Positions 1-7,875 of a stretch of DNA of 64,000 nt are shown here, one piece after another. The stretch covers positions 73,160 through 137,159 of the forward strand of contig JAYFQX010000007.1 of the NCBI GenBank assembly GCA_034926635.1, in the 5' to 3' direction. The stretch's first letter is position 1, and each line of letters starts with the position of its first letter. The DNA comes from Christensenella sp034926635 (GTDB taxonomy: Bacteria; Bacillota; Clostridia; Christensenellales; Christensenellaceae). A model generated the notes under the pieces. The model did not search any database. It was not told the DNA's origin and saw nothing but the letters and a program-made list of their open reading frames with translations. Both the position numbers and the translations under genes were made by a program.

Positions 1-2
1 TG

Positions 3-707
3 CCGTTGGAAGAAATAACACGGGCAGCGCATGAAAACGGCGCAGCTGTGTTGGTGGACGGTGCGCAGGGAACGCGGCACGGACAAACGAATGTGCGCGC
101 GATGGATTGTGATTTTTATTGCTTTTCTGGGCACAAGATGCTGGCGACAACAGGCATTGGAGCGTTTTATGGAAAGCGAGAGTGGCTGGAAAGGCTGGCG
201 CCTGCACGATTCGGCGGCGGCATGGTGGATAAGGTGACGGAAGCGGCAACCACGTTTGCACCGATCCCGGCGAGGCTGGAAGCGGGGACGCCGGACTTTG
301 CGGGAGCAGTTGCGCTGGGCGCGGCAATCCGCTATTTGGAAGAAATCGGCGTCGTGGCGATCGCAGAACAAGAAGAAAAACTTTTGTGCTATGCGGAAAC
401 AAAGCTGAAATATATAAAAGGGTTGCATATTTTGGGAAAACCAAGGAAGCGTATAGGAGCGATCTCATTTTGGATGGAGGGCATCCATTCCTACGATCTT
501 GCAAGCATACTAGATAAGTTGGGGATTGCCGTGCGCTCCGGAAGCCACTGCGCCCAGCCTGCACTGCACAGCTTTGGAATATCTGAAGCTGTACGCGTTT
601 CTCCTGCATTTTATAATACAATGGAAGAAATTGATCTATTATGTGCCGGAATCGAGAAATCGGCCGCGCTACTGTGGAAATGGAAGAATGCAAATGACAA
701 TTTGTGA
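3..707 (+). CDS. sufS: SufS-type cysteine desulfurase, 5'-truncated by window edge
   Basis: This is the C-terminal part of a PLP-dependent class V aminotransferase fold. The PLP-lysine motif SGHK lies near nt 126-137 (K about residue 44 of the visible part). The active-site loop RSGSHCAQP carries the catalytic Cys at nt 549-551. Both are diagnostic of SufS/CsdA group II desulfurases, which mobilise sulfur from cysteine for Fe-S cluster assembly in the cytoplasm. The frame is open to the left edge, so the TTG at nt 6 is probably internal. The next gene, sufE-like, overlaps its 3' end, matching the known SufS-SufE sulfur-relay partnership. The rest of any suf operon would lie upstream of the window. 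Confidence 0.93.
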   Translation, partial: PLEEITRAAHENGAAVLVDGAQGTRHGQTNVRAMDCDFYCFSGHKMLATTGIGAFYGKREWLERLAPARFGGGMVDKVTEAATTFAPIPARLEAGTPDFAGAVALGAAIRYLEEIGVVAIAEQEEKLLCYAETKLKYIKGLHILGKPRKRIGAISFWMEGIHSYDLASILDKLGIAVRSGSHCAQPALHSFGISEAVRVSPAFYNTMEEIDLLCAGIEKSAALLWKWKNANDNL

Positions 708-1110
708 AAAAGAACAAAAATTTATAGCAGATTTCAATGAACTGGATGATTGGTTTTTGCAATATGAATACTTAATTGAATCTTCCTGTGGAATGCCGGA
801 GTTGCCGGAGATCTTGAGGACGGGAAAAAACCGTGTGCCTGGGTGCCAGTCGGGTGTATGGGTGGACGTGAGCCGTAACGCCGGAAAAATATTAATCCGC
901 GCACATAGCGACGCGCTGATTATTCGTGGAATTCTGGGGGTGCTTTTATCTTTATTAAACGGAAGGACCCCTGAAGAAATCGAACATTACCAAATGCGTT
1001 TTATAAAGGAGACACCACTCATGCAGCAAACCTCTACCGACCGTTTTCAAGGGATCTCGGCGGTATTGGCTGAGATTAAGGAGCGTATCAAAGAAGAGGG
1101 CGAAATTTGA
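694..1110 (+). CDS. sufE: SufE-like sulfur acceptor protein
   Basis: The product is about 138 aa, the usual SufE length. The motif VPGCQS places a Cys at residue 51 when the ATG at 694 is used, which matches the acceptor Cys of SufE. SufE takes persulfide from SufS and stimulates the desulfurase. Two in-frame ATGs exist, at 688 and 694. I prefer 694 because GGAAG lies 7 nt upstream. The gene overlaps the end of sufS by 14 nt, so translation is probably coupled. Having SufE rather than a zinc-type SufU is notable for a Gram-positive bacterium, but the family call rests on the Cys51 context and the length only. Confidence 0.85.
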   Translation: MTICEKEQKFIADFNELDDWFLQYEYLIESSCGMPELPEILRTGKNRVPGCQSGVWVDVSRNAGKILIRAHSDALIIRGILGVLLSLLNGRTPEEIEHYQMRFIKETPLMQQTSTDRFQGISAVLAEIKERIKEEGEI

Positions 1111-1113
1111 CGC

Positions 1114-1152
1114 AACAAAAAACAGGCAAAGAAATTTCCAGCCTGTTTTTTA
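1114..1152. terminator. Bidirectional intrinsic terminator after sufE
   Basis: The stem AAACAGGC/GCCTGTTT (about 1120-1127 and 1141-1148) is flanked by A-rich sequence on the left and a T run on the right. It can end both the + strand sufSE transcript and the convergent minus-strand small gene. Confidence 0.85.
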
Positions 1153-1192
1153 TCATGCGTTTTAAGCACAAAGGAAACTGGGAAAACTGCTT

Positions 1193-1447
1193 TTAATCCA
1201 GCTCCATCATTTTGGCTGTCACACCCTCCACCTTACTAAAGGAGGCAACCATCCGTTCTATTAAATCTTTCCCGCCGCAAGCTTGCAGGATGATAAGACC
1301 ATCATCCGAACAATACTCTTCGCTGGTTTCATGCAGCCCAACCCGCATTTTGATGTTGCAGCCGTATTCGGTCAGCAGCTGCTGCAATTTCAGAGAATTG
1401 TGGGTACGGTGAGAGACACGAAGCCCAATAATGTAATAACAAGACAT
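1193..1447 (-). CDS. Small ACT/NikR-C-like protein (TM1266-type), unknown function
   Basis: This 84-aa protein has the alternating beta-alpha-beta pattern of a small ferredoxin-like (ACT-like) domain: YYIIGLRV, then a helix with LQQLLTEYG, then MRVGLH, then GLIILQACG, then a helix ending in KVEGVTAKMME. The layout resembles small regulator-like proteins annotated as iron-only hydrogenase system regulators (TM1266 family), but no ligand-binding residue proves this. The start has a good AAAGGGGA SD. A minus-strand extended -10 (TGG TAAAAT, 1485-1477) lies about 30 nt upstream. It stands alone, convergent with sufE. Function is unassigned; the fold assignment is an inference. Confidence 0.6.
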   Translation of the reverse strand: MSCYYIIGLRVSHRTHNSLKLQQLLTEYGCNIKMRVGLHETSEEYCSDDGLIILQACGGKDLIERMVASFSKVEGVTAKMMELD

Positions 1448-1577
1448 AACAAAATCCCCTTTCTATCATTTCTTATATTTTACCATAATTCGATGGAACG
1501 CAAACAACTTTTATCGGAAGGCTCTTGGAAAGTGTTACAAAAAGTTTACTTATTTCATGTAAAACCGTAACGAATTA

Positions 1578-1586
1578 TGCTATAAT
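1578..1586 (+). promoter_or_regulatory. Extended -10 promoter of the mre/mrd operon
   Basis: A perfect extended -10 element (TGC TATAAT) lies in the gap between the divergent small gene and mreC. No convincing -35 is present at 16-18 bp, which is typical of TGn-dependent sigma-A promoters. The predicted start site is near 1593, only about 8 nt before the first in-frame ATG of mreC. Confidence 0.7.
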
Positions 1587-1600
1587 ATTTTCAGCTTACT

Positions 1601-2602
1601 ATGCCGCGCAAGACCGGCAAAGCCGAAAAAAAAGAAACGGAAGGTAGCTTGCCTGTGGGTTTTTTCAGGAATAAACCGCTTATTGTAACGATCGTTGTTA
1701 TTGTTGTGCTCGTTATTTTGTTAGCCGTGACAGGCGGCAACACTACGGCAACAGAAAGCACCAATGTGATAGGCGGTGCGTTTGTGCCGGTTCAAAAGTT
1801 CTTTTATGGGATTTCTGATTCGATCAATAGTTTCTTTGACGGGATTACATCGAATGGAGAAGCTGTGCAGCAAACGCAACAGCTTGATGAAGAGCTTGCG
1901 GCGCTCAAAGGGCAGATGAACAACTATGACGAGATGAAGGCAGAGAATGAACGTCTGCGTGAAATGCTCGATTATAAACAGAAAAATACAAGCCAGGAAT
2001 TGAAAGTTGCGGCAGTTACGGGGAAAAATCCCGGTAATTGGTTTGATGTATTTACCATTGACGTTGGAAAGAACGACGGCGTAGAGGTTAACATGCCCGT
2101 TATTACACCGGATGGTCTTGTGGGAAGAGTTTCGGAAGTCGGGCTTAACTGGGCAAAGGTAATGGCGGTGATTGATGGGCGTAGCAATGTTGCGGCGATT
2201 ATGGAACGTACCCGTGAGCATGGTGTTGTAAAAGGGAGCGTTTCGCAGAACTCACTGGACAGCAAATTATATATGAATTATCTGCCGCTCGCTTCGGATG
2301 TGATTGAAGGGGATAAAGTTCTTACTTCCGGGCTTGACGGGCTATTTCCGAAAGGGCTTTTGATTGGCATGGTGCAAACAGCACAGGATTCCGGTGAAAA
2401 TGGAATGAATGTTGAGATCAAGTCTGCGGTTGATTTCCGCAGGTTGGAAGAAGTATTTGTCGTTCTCTCAGTAGACGGGGAGGCAACAGGAGCGGCGGAG
2501 ACGCAACAAGGCTCGTCCTCTGCCGATATTGCACCCGCGCCCAGCACTTCGCCGGAAAGCGGCGCATCCGCATCGGCGGAAGCAAGCGCACCACAGGGTT
2601 AA
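1601..2602 (+). CDS. mreC: Rod-shape-determining protein MreC
   Basis: The product is 333 aa from the ATG at 1601. It has a basic N-terminus, one transmembrane helix (about residues 29-46), a coiled-coil stretch (about 85-125), and then the MreC beta domain (WFDVFTIDVGKNDGVEVNMPV, split here only for reading; GLVGRVSEVG; LPLASDVIEGD). A Ser/Ala/Pro-rich tail follows. MreC organises the elongasome with MreD, PBP2 and RodA, all encoded downstream. The start is uncertain: ATG 1601 lacks an SD and sits just after the promoter, while TTG 1649 and GTG 1655 lie behind GGAAGG (1639-1644) and would begin right before the membrane helix. mreB is not adjacent. Confidence 0.9.
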   Translation: MPRKTGKAEKKETEGSLPVGFFRNKPLIVTIVVIVVLVILLAVTGGNTTATESTNVIGGAFVPVQKFFYGISDSINSFFDGITSNGEAVQQTQQLDEELAALKGQMNNYDEMKAENERLREMLDYKQKNTSQELKVAAVTGKNPGNWFDVFTIDVGKNDGVEVNMPVITPDGLVGRVSEVGLNWAKVMAVIDGRSNVAAIMERTREHGVVKGSVSQNSLDSKLYMNYLPLASDVIEGDKVLTSGLDGLFPKGLLIGMVQTAQDSGENGMNVEIKSAVDFRRLEEVFVVLSVDGEATGAAETQQGSSSADIAPAPSTSPESGASASAEASAPQG

Positions 2603-2608
2603 CGGGAT

Positions 2609-3133
2609 ATGAGATATATTATTTTAGTTATTATGAGTATATTAAGCGTGCTGATCTCGGGATCTGTGACAAGCGGGCTTACGATTATGGGAATACAGGT
2701 TGATTTGGTACTGCTGATTGCGCTTTCGTTTGCACTAGCGGAAAAGGGTGCAATGCCTATCATTTGGGCGGCGGCTACGGGATTGTTTATGGATGCGTTA
2801 TATTCTATGTCACTTGGTCCTTATGCGCTTAGTTACGCGATCGCGACAGCAGCGGCTGTTTTTATATTGAGCAGGTTTGAAAAAATTAACATCTTGATTC
2901 TGTTTTTGGTGGGTGCGGGAGGATTTTTGATCAAGGAACTGGTTTTGGCGGGAGTTTCTCTGGGGCAAGGGGCGAACATAGACGGTTCGATCTTTGCAAT
3001 TTTTGCAAGGGAGACGCTGCCCGGCATGTTGCTTAATGGCGCGTTGCTGTTTGTTGCATACTGGCTGATCGGTAAATTGATGAAGCGGGAATGGATGCGC
3101 CCGCGACCGTCTTATAATCTGGACGAGTTTTAA
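2609..3133 (+). CDS. mreD: Rod-shape-determining protein MreD
   Basis: This 174-aa, very hydrophobic protein has about five predicted membrane segments. It contains the MreD-like stretch GLFMDALYSMSLGPYALSYA, which corresponds to the conserved G-x3-D core of the family. It starts 6 nt after mreC and precedes the PBP2 gene, the standard mreC-mreD-PBP2 order. MreD is the membrane partner of MreC in lateral wall synthesis. The C-terminus is basic and cytoplasmic-looking (LMKREWMRPRPS). The family call relies mainly on hydropathy, length and gene order, because MreD sequences are poorly conserved. Confidence 0.88.
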   Translation: MRYIILVIMSILSVLISGSVTSGLTIMGIQVDLVLLIALSFALAEKGAMPIIWAAATGLFMDALYSMSLGPYALSYAIATAAAVFILSRFEKINILILFLVGAGGFLIKELVLAGVSLGQGANIDGSIFAIFARETLPGMLLNGALLFVAYWLIGKLMKREWMRPRPSYNLDEF

Positions 3134-3170
3134 AAGTGTCCGCAAGCCATTGAATTGATGAGGAAAATGA

Positions 3171-5723
3171 ATGTTAAAGAAACTGAAAAATAGATTTTTT
3201 ATCAGCTTTACGGCGATCGCCGTTGCGTTTGTGTTGCTGATTGTTGGACTGGGAAACCTGACGCTTACGCAAAATAGCGAATTGACATCCCAATCAGAAG
3301 GTAAAAAAGTACGTACGATTACCTTAAAGGGGTCACGCGGCGAAATCACAGACGCCTCGGGCATCCCACTTGCTTACGATCAAAGCAGTTATGATATTGA
3401 GTTTGTAAAAGATCCGACTAAAACTACAACGACTGACCGTTCCTATTATACAGATGTTTTGATCCGCGCCATTAATCTGATCGAACAATGCGGTGGGGAA
3501 ACAATCGATACTTTTAATATTGTAAAAAAAGAGGATGGCTCTTTTGCGTTTGATTTTGGTGTGACGGATGAGGCGGCTGCGGCAAAGCGCGAAGAAAACT
3601 GGCGTACCAATATGTATGTCTCTAAAACATCGACTCCGGATGTAATTTACCGTGACCTACGGATTAAATACCGTATCCCGGAAGAATATACCTATGAACA
3701 AGCGCGCAAACTGCTTTCTATTTGGCAGGAAGTTCAGCTTTCTTCTTACCGCGCCTATGTGCCGATTACCATTTGCAGTAATGTAGATATGAATACCGTA
3801 GCGGCGCTGGAGGGGAGCTCTGAAAATCTGGATGGGATTCAGGTTGCAGAGAGCCAGGTGCGCGTTTATCCGAAAGATGATGTTGCTGCTCATATCGTAG
3901 GGTATTTGGGAAAAATGGTAGATCAGAATACCATTGACGAATATGTAGCCAAGGGTTATTCCCAAGATGATTTGATTGGTGTGGCGGGAATCGAAAACAC
4001 CATGGAGCAATACCTGACGGGGAATTCCACGGAAAAACAGGGAAGCCGCGAAGTGGAAGTAAACAGCCGCGGCAAGGTTATACAAGAGCTTTCTTATACG
4101 CCGCCGACATCCGGGGCTAATGTCCGTTTAACGATTGATCTGGATTTACAGATTGAAGCGGAAAAAGCAATTAAGGCAAATGTAGAGGAAGTTTATCAGC
4201 TTCAGTACGATAAGTATTATAACCCTCAGACAGAGGAAGAAGTTAAAAAACGTGAGAAATATGATGAGGAACTGGATAAACGTACATTGAAGGATGGTCA
4301 GACCAGTAACTTTGACAAACTGAATCTGGCAAAATCCGGCGCGCTTGTGGTGCTGGACGTAAAGACGGGCGATGTACTTGCGCTTGCCAATTATCCTTCT
4401 TATGACGCGAATATTTTCACCGATGGGATTTCTACGGAACAGATGGAAGCACTGGCAAACGATCCGGGCGCACCGCTGTTTAACAAGGCGATTTCTTCCA
4501 AGGGGATTCCCGGATCTATCTTTAAGATGGTCACCGGTGTAGGAGGCTTGATGGAAGGCGCAATTACGCTGGATACCTATATTTCCTGCCAAGGAGAATA
4601 CCGAGACGCCGTAAACGATGATTGGCACGGGCAAACGCCTGCCTGCTGGACGAAGTACCCCTCCAACCATGCCGATCAGACGATTGTGCAGGGACTTGCG
4701 CATAGCTGCAACTATTTCTTTTATACGGTTGCAGACAGAATGGGGATTGATAACGTTGTGAAATGGGGCGAAAATTTTGGGCTCACGAAACCGACCAACA
4801 TTGAATTGCCTTCCGAGGCGGTCGGGCAGGTGGGAAGCCAGGATGTTTTATATGACCCGACAAAACCCGTAAACGAGCAGAAAACAGCTACGCCGGTATT
4901 GGTAAAATCCGCGATTATGGGATTGCTTGAAGATTATGGAACACAGCGCGGCGTCACTTATACGGCAGAGCAGATTTCGAGCACGGCGGATAAACTGATT
5001 GACTTGGTCGGTCCTGTGCTCTATGAAGAAGGCACTATGACGCTTGGGAAACAGATCAGGGCGGTGCTGGAGGAAGAATTGGAAATTCCGGGAACCGTTG
5101 CTTCCAACCGTGGATGGGATAATGACATCAATGGTTATCTAAAACAGCTTAAATGGAACCGGGTACAGACGATTGTCGCGGGGATCGGCGCAAACTATAC
5201 CACGATTACACCGATTGCAGCAGCACGGTATATCGCTTCGCTGGTAAACGGCGGTTATGTTTACGATGCGCATATCGTGGACAGCATTGTGGATCAGGAC
5301 GGAACGGTCATCGAAGAAACACAGCCGCAGGTTTTCAATAAAATCGATGCGCCCGAGGATTACTTTAACGCAATTAAAAAAGGTATGAAGAGCGTGGTAA
5401 ACGAGGAAGACGGCGGTACGGCGGCAGATGCGTTCAAAAATACGGATGGTACGGACTGGAAGTATCTGGACGAAATCGGCGGGAAAACCGGTACCGGCAA
5501 AGTATCGGAAGTGATCGATTTGGAAAGTAACGCGTGGTTTGTAGCGTTTGCGCCATATGACGATCCCCAGATTGCGGTGGTATCCTATATTCCGAATGGG
5601 CTTGGCGGGTCGCACGCGATTCCGGCGGCGCGGGATATCATTGAATATTATCTGGACGGGCAGGCGGAAAATACCCAGGAGCAGGCAGAAACAGTGCCTT
5701 CCAGCAACCAAATTGTCCCGTAA
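3171..5723 (+). CDS. mrdA: Penicillin-binding protein 2 (elongasome transpeptidase)
   Basis: This 850-aa class B PBP has an N-terminal membrane anchor (about residues 8-30), a dimerisation/pedestal region, and a transpeptidase domain. The active-site motifs are SIFK (S449 to K452), SCN (S512 to N514) and KTG (K772 to G774). It cross-links peptidoglycan outside the membrane as the partner of RodA. Two insertions make it long: a charged, probably coiled-coil segment (about residues 340-395) before the GALVVLDVKTG strand, and a region of about 120 residues between SCN and the GIGANYTTITPIAAA stretch. It is co-transcribed with mreCD, and the min genes and rodA follow. Confidence 0.95.
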   Translation: MLKKLKNRFFISFTAIAVAFVLLIVGLGNLTLTQNSELTSQSEGKKVRTITLKGSRGEITDASGIPLAYDQSSYDIEFVKDPTKTTTTDRSYYTDVLIRAINLIEQCGGETIDTFNIVKKEDGSFAFDFGVTDEAAAAKREENWRTNMYVSKTSTPDVIYRDLRIKYRIPEEYTYEQARKLLSIWQEVQLSSYRAYVPITICSNVDMNTVAALEGSSENLDGIQVAESQVRVYPKDDVAAHIVGYLGKMVDQNTIDEYVAKGYSQDDLIGVAGIENTMEQYLTGNSTEKQGSREVEVNSRGKVIQELSYTPPTSGANVRLTIDLDLQIEAEKAIKANVEEVYQLQYDKYYNPQTEEEVKKREKYDEELDKRTLKDGQTSNFDKLNLAKSGALVVLDVKTGDVLALANYPSYDANIFTDGISTEQMEALANDPGAPLFNKAISSKGIPGSIFKMVTGVGGLMEGAITLDTYISCQGEYRDAVNDDWHGQTPACWTKYPSNHADQTIVQGLAHSCNYFFYTVADRMGIDNVVKWGENFGLTKPTNIELPSEAVGQVGSQDVLYDPTKPVNEQKTATPVLVKSAIMGLLEDYGTQRGVTYTAEQISSTADKLIDLVGPVLYEEGTMTLGKQIRAVLEEELEIPGTVASNRGWDNDINGYLKQLKWNRVQTIVAGIGANYTTITPIAAARYIASLVNGGYVYDAHIVDSIVDQDGTVIEETQPQVFNKIDAPEDYFNAIKKGMKSVVNEEDGGTAADAFKNTDGTDWKYLDEIGGKTGTGKVSEVIDLESNAWFVAFAPYDDPQIAVVSYIPNGLGGSHAIPAARDIIEYYLDGQAENTQEQAETVPSSNQIVP

Positions 5724-5730
5724 AAAGAAT

Positions 5731-5759
5731 TTGCCTCCAACATTATTATCATGTATAAT
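5731..5759 (+). promoter_or_regulatory. Sigma-A promoter of the min operon
   Basis: TTGCCT (5731-5736), a 17-bp spacer and TATAAT (5754-5759) lie between the PBP2 gene and minC. A second TATAAT overlaps at 5759-5764. Confidence 0.65.
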
Positions 5760-5843
5760 ATAATGCGTGGTTCTATGGGATGCGCCAGGTGGCGCGAATG
5801 ATGGACATCATATAACGGTGCAGCTGGAAGGATGGGAAATACA

Positions 5844-6533
5844 ATGCAGAATATTATTACAATTAAAGGAAAAGAGGATGGTCTGGAGATTAATCTGGAC
5901 GAGAAATCTACCTATCCTGTCCTGCGTGAAGAGTTAATGGTAAAACTCAAAAAGAATAAGGATTTTTTTCGGAACAGCGATACAAAAATTGTATTCCGCG
6001 GTAAAAAGATCTCTAAAGCGCAGCAAATGGAGCTTTCGCGTGTCTTTTCCATGGATTATGGGATCAGGGACGTATCATTTGGAGAAAAAGAAGGTGCACT
6101 CAAAGAAGCGGAACTCACGATAGAGCATGCGGCTGCAATGCCGGCGCATAAACCGGATGATTTTTTCGACGAAGTTGATTTGGTTTCTAATTCTTATTTT
6201 GACGCACAGTCTATCTTTATTAACAATACTATCCGCAGCGGTCAGCGTATCGAATGCGAAGGAGATATTGTGGTAATTGGAGACGTTAATCCGGGTGCGG
6301 AGGTAATTGCGGGAGGAAGTATTGCGGTGTTTGGCAAACTGCGCGGTCTTGCGCATGCCGGTTGTTCCGGGAGGACGGATGTCTGCGTTGCTGCGATGAA
6401 TATGTGTCCCAAACAGCTTCGTGTTTCGGGGCGTGTCGTTACCTTCCCAGGTGCAAGGGAAGATGTACAAGGGGCGGAAATTGCGGAACTGAAGGATGGT
6501 AAGGTTGTAATCAGGCCTGTAAATACACGGTAG
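5844..6533 (+). CDS. minC: Septum-site-determining protein MinC
   Basis: The product is 229 aa from the ATG at 5844. The N-terminal domain (MQNIITIKGKEDGLEI) opens like other MinC proteins. The C-terminal right-handed beta-helix domain is clear from the motifs DIVVIGDVNPGAEVIAGG and IAVFGKLRGLAHAG. MinC is the FtsZ polymerisation inhibitor recruited to the membrane by MinD. I chose 5844 over the ATG at 5832 because the GGAAGG SD (5826-5831) directly abuts the earlier ATG, leaving no spacing. It is the first gene of minC-minD-minE, and its own promoter lies just upstream. Confidence 0.94.
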   Translation: MQNIITIKGKEDGLEINLDEKSTYPVLREELMVKLKKNKDFFRNSDTKIVFRGKKISKAQQMELSRVFSMDYGIRDVSFGEKEGALKEAELTIEHAAAMPAHKPDDFFDEVDLVSNSYFDAQSIFINNTIRSGQRIECEGDIVVIGDVNPGAEVIAGGSIAVFGKLRGLAHAGCSGRTDVCVAAMNMCPKQLRVSGRVVTFPGAREDVQGAEIAELKDGKVVIRPVNTR

Positions 6534-6682
6534 ACGATCGTACGTTTGTCAGGAACAAATTGGTTTTCTGCGCGGGAACGCGAAAGAAAAAACAATGAGC
6601 GAGGGGATACCCCAAGGGGAACAGCGTGTGCTCCTTGGGAAGCGGTGTAAGCTGCGTAACTAAGTGTAGGGGAAGTAAATAT
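6534..6682 (+). other. minC-minD intergenic region with a hairpin
   Basis: This 149-nt gap carries a 7-bp stem, CCCAAGG near 6611 pairing with CCTTGGG near 6633, with no T run after it. It is therefore not a classical terminator and could be a processing or stability element within the min transcript. No gene was found here. Confidence 0.4.
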
Positions 6683-7474
6683 ATGGAAAATGTTATTGTA
6701 ATCACATCCGGCAAGGGTGGCGTCGGGAAAACAACGACAACGGCTAATTTAGGCACAGGACTTGCGATGCAAGGCAAAAAAGTGGTTTTGGTGGATACGG
6801 ATATCGGGCTACGTAACTTAGATGTTGTCCTTGGGCTTGAAAATCGGATCGTGTATGATCTGGTGGACGTAGTGGAAGGCACTTGCAAGATCAAGCAGGC
6901 CTTGATTAAAGATAAACGGTACGAAGGACTCTACCTGCTTCCGGCGGCGCAGACGCGGAATAAAATGGCTGTTACCCCCGAGCAGATGAAAGAGCTGATC
7001 GGCGAGTTGGAAAAAGAATTCGATTATGTTTTGATCGACTGCCCGGCTGGAATTGAACGCGGGTTCAAAAACGCTGTGGCAGGTGCAAAATCGGCAGTAG
7101 TAGTGACGGTTCCGGAAGTATCTTCAGTCCGTGATGCGGATAGGATTATTGGGCTGTTATCGGCAAACGGGGTAGAAGATGTACGCCTTTTGATCAACAG
7201 GCTGCGCCCGGATTTAGTTCGAAAGGGTGACATGCTTGCCATTGACGATACGCTTGAAATTCTCGGGATCGATTTGATTGGCGTCGTACCGGAAGATGAG
7301 ATGATTTTCCGTTCTTCTAACCTTGGCGAACCTGCCGTGACAGACAAAGCCTCTCAGGCGGGCGAGGCATATCGAAATGTAACGCGCCGTATCATGGGAG
7401 AGGATGTTCCGATGATGAACCTGGAGCAAAGCACAGGCTTCTTCGGCAAGCTGAAAAGGCTCTTCTCGAAATAA
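6683..7474 (+). CDS. minD: Septum-site-determining ATPase MinD
   Basis: The product is 263 aa. It has the deviant Walker A motif GKGGVGKTT at residues 10-18, with the signature lysine K11 and P-loop K16, followed by DTDIGLRNLD and DCPAGIE. The C-terminus ends in an amphipathic membrane-targeting helix (TGFFGKLKRLFSK). MinD binds the membrane when ATP-bound, recruits MinC, and is cycled by MinE. ATG 6683 is chosen over upstream starts because AGGGGAAG lies just ahead of it and the family begins right before the first beta strand. minE follows 9 nt later. Confidence 0.97.
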   Translation: MENVIVITSGKGGVGKTTTTANLGTGLAMQGKKVVLVDTDIGLRNLDVVLGLENRIVYDLVDVVEGTCKIKQALIKDKRYEGLYLLPAAQTRNKMAVTPEQMKELIGELEKEFDYVLIDCPAGIERGFKNAVAGAKSAVVVTVPEVSSVRDADRIIGLLSANGVEDVRLLINRLRPDLVRKGDMLAIDDTLEILGIDLIGVVPEDEMIFRSSNLGEPAVTDKASQAGEAYRNVTRRIMGEDVPMMNLEQSTGFFGKLKRLFSK

Positions 7475-7483
7475 CGGAGGTTT

Positions 7484-7777
7484 ATGGGCATGGGGTGGTT
7501 TTTTAATCGTAAAAAGAGCAGTCAGGTCGCAAAAGACAGGCTTAAGCTTGTTTTGATCTACGACCGTGCGGGCACAACGTCTAATAATGATATGATCAAT
7601 ATGATCAAGCGGGATATTATGCAGGTGATTTCCAAATATGTGGAAATTGACGAATCGGAATTTGAAATTGATTTTAAAAATGTTCAGAACGAAGAGGAAG
7701 AGGGAATGTCTTCGCAAATCGCTATGAATATTCCGATTAAAAAAGTGAAACAGATGGTTAAAAACGCCGGAAAGTAA
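7484..7777 (+). CDS. minE: Cell division topological specificity factor MinE
   Basis: This 97-aa protein begins with a short amphipathic membrane-binding segment (MGWFFNRKKSS). Next comes the anti-MinCD strand/helix (AKDRLKLVLIYDRAG) and a C-terminal dimerisation domain (DIMQVISKYVEIDE, MNIPIK). MinE stimulates the MinD ATPase and drives pole-to-pole oscillation. GGAGG (about 7475-7480) precedes two ATGs (7484 and 7490); either could be used. A MinE-type rather than a DivIVA-only system is in keeping with several clostridial lineages. A terminator follows before rodA. Confidence 0.94.
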   Translation: MGMGWFFNRKKSSQVAKDRLKLVLIYDRAGTTSNNDMINMIKRDIMQVISKYVEIDESEFEIDFKNVQNEEEEGMSSQIAMNIPIKKVKQMVKNAGK

Positions 7778-7803
7778 CATTTGCCTGTTGATATGGAAGG
7801 AAA

Positions 7804-7832
7804 GCCCGCGCCTGCGTGCGCGGTCTTTTTAT
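7804..7832 (+). terminator. Intrinsic terminator after minE
   Basis: The stem CCGCGC (7806-7811)/GCGCGG (7818-7823) has a 6-nt loop and is followed by TCTTTTTAT. It separates min from rodA, although partial read-through is possible because no strong promoter for rodA is obvious. Confidence 0.75.
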
Positions 7833-7875
7833 AAGAAGAGTAAACCCGCGCACAATCGAAACGGAAAGTGGAGAT

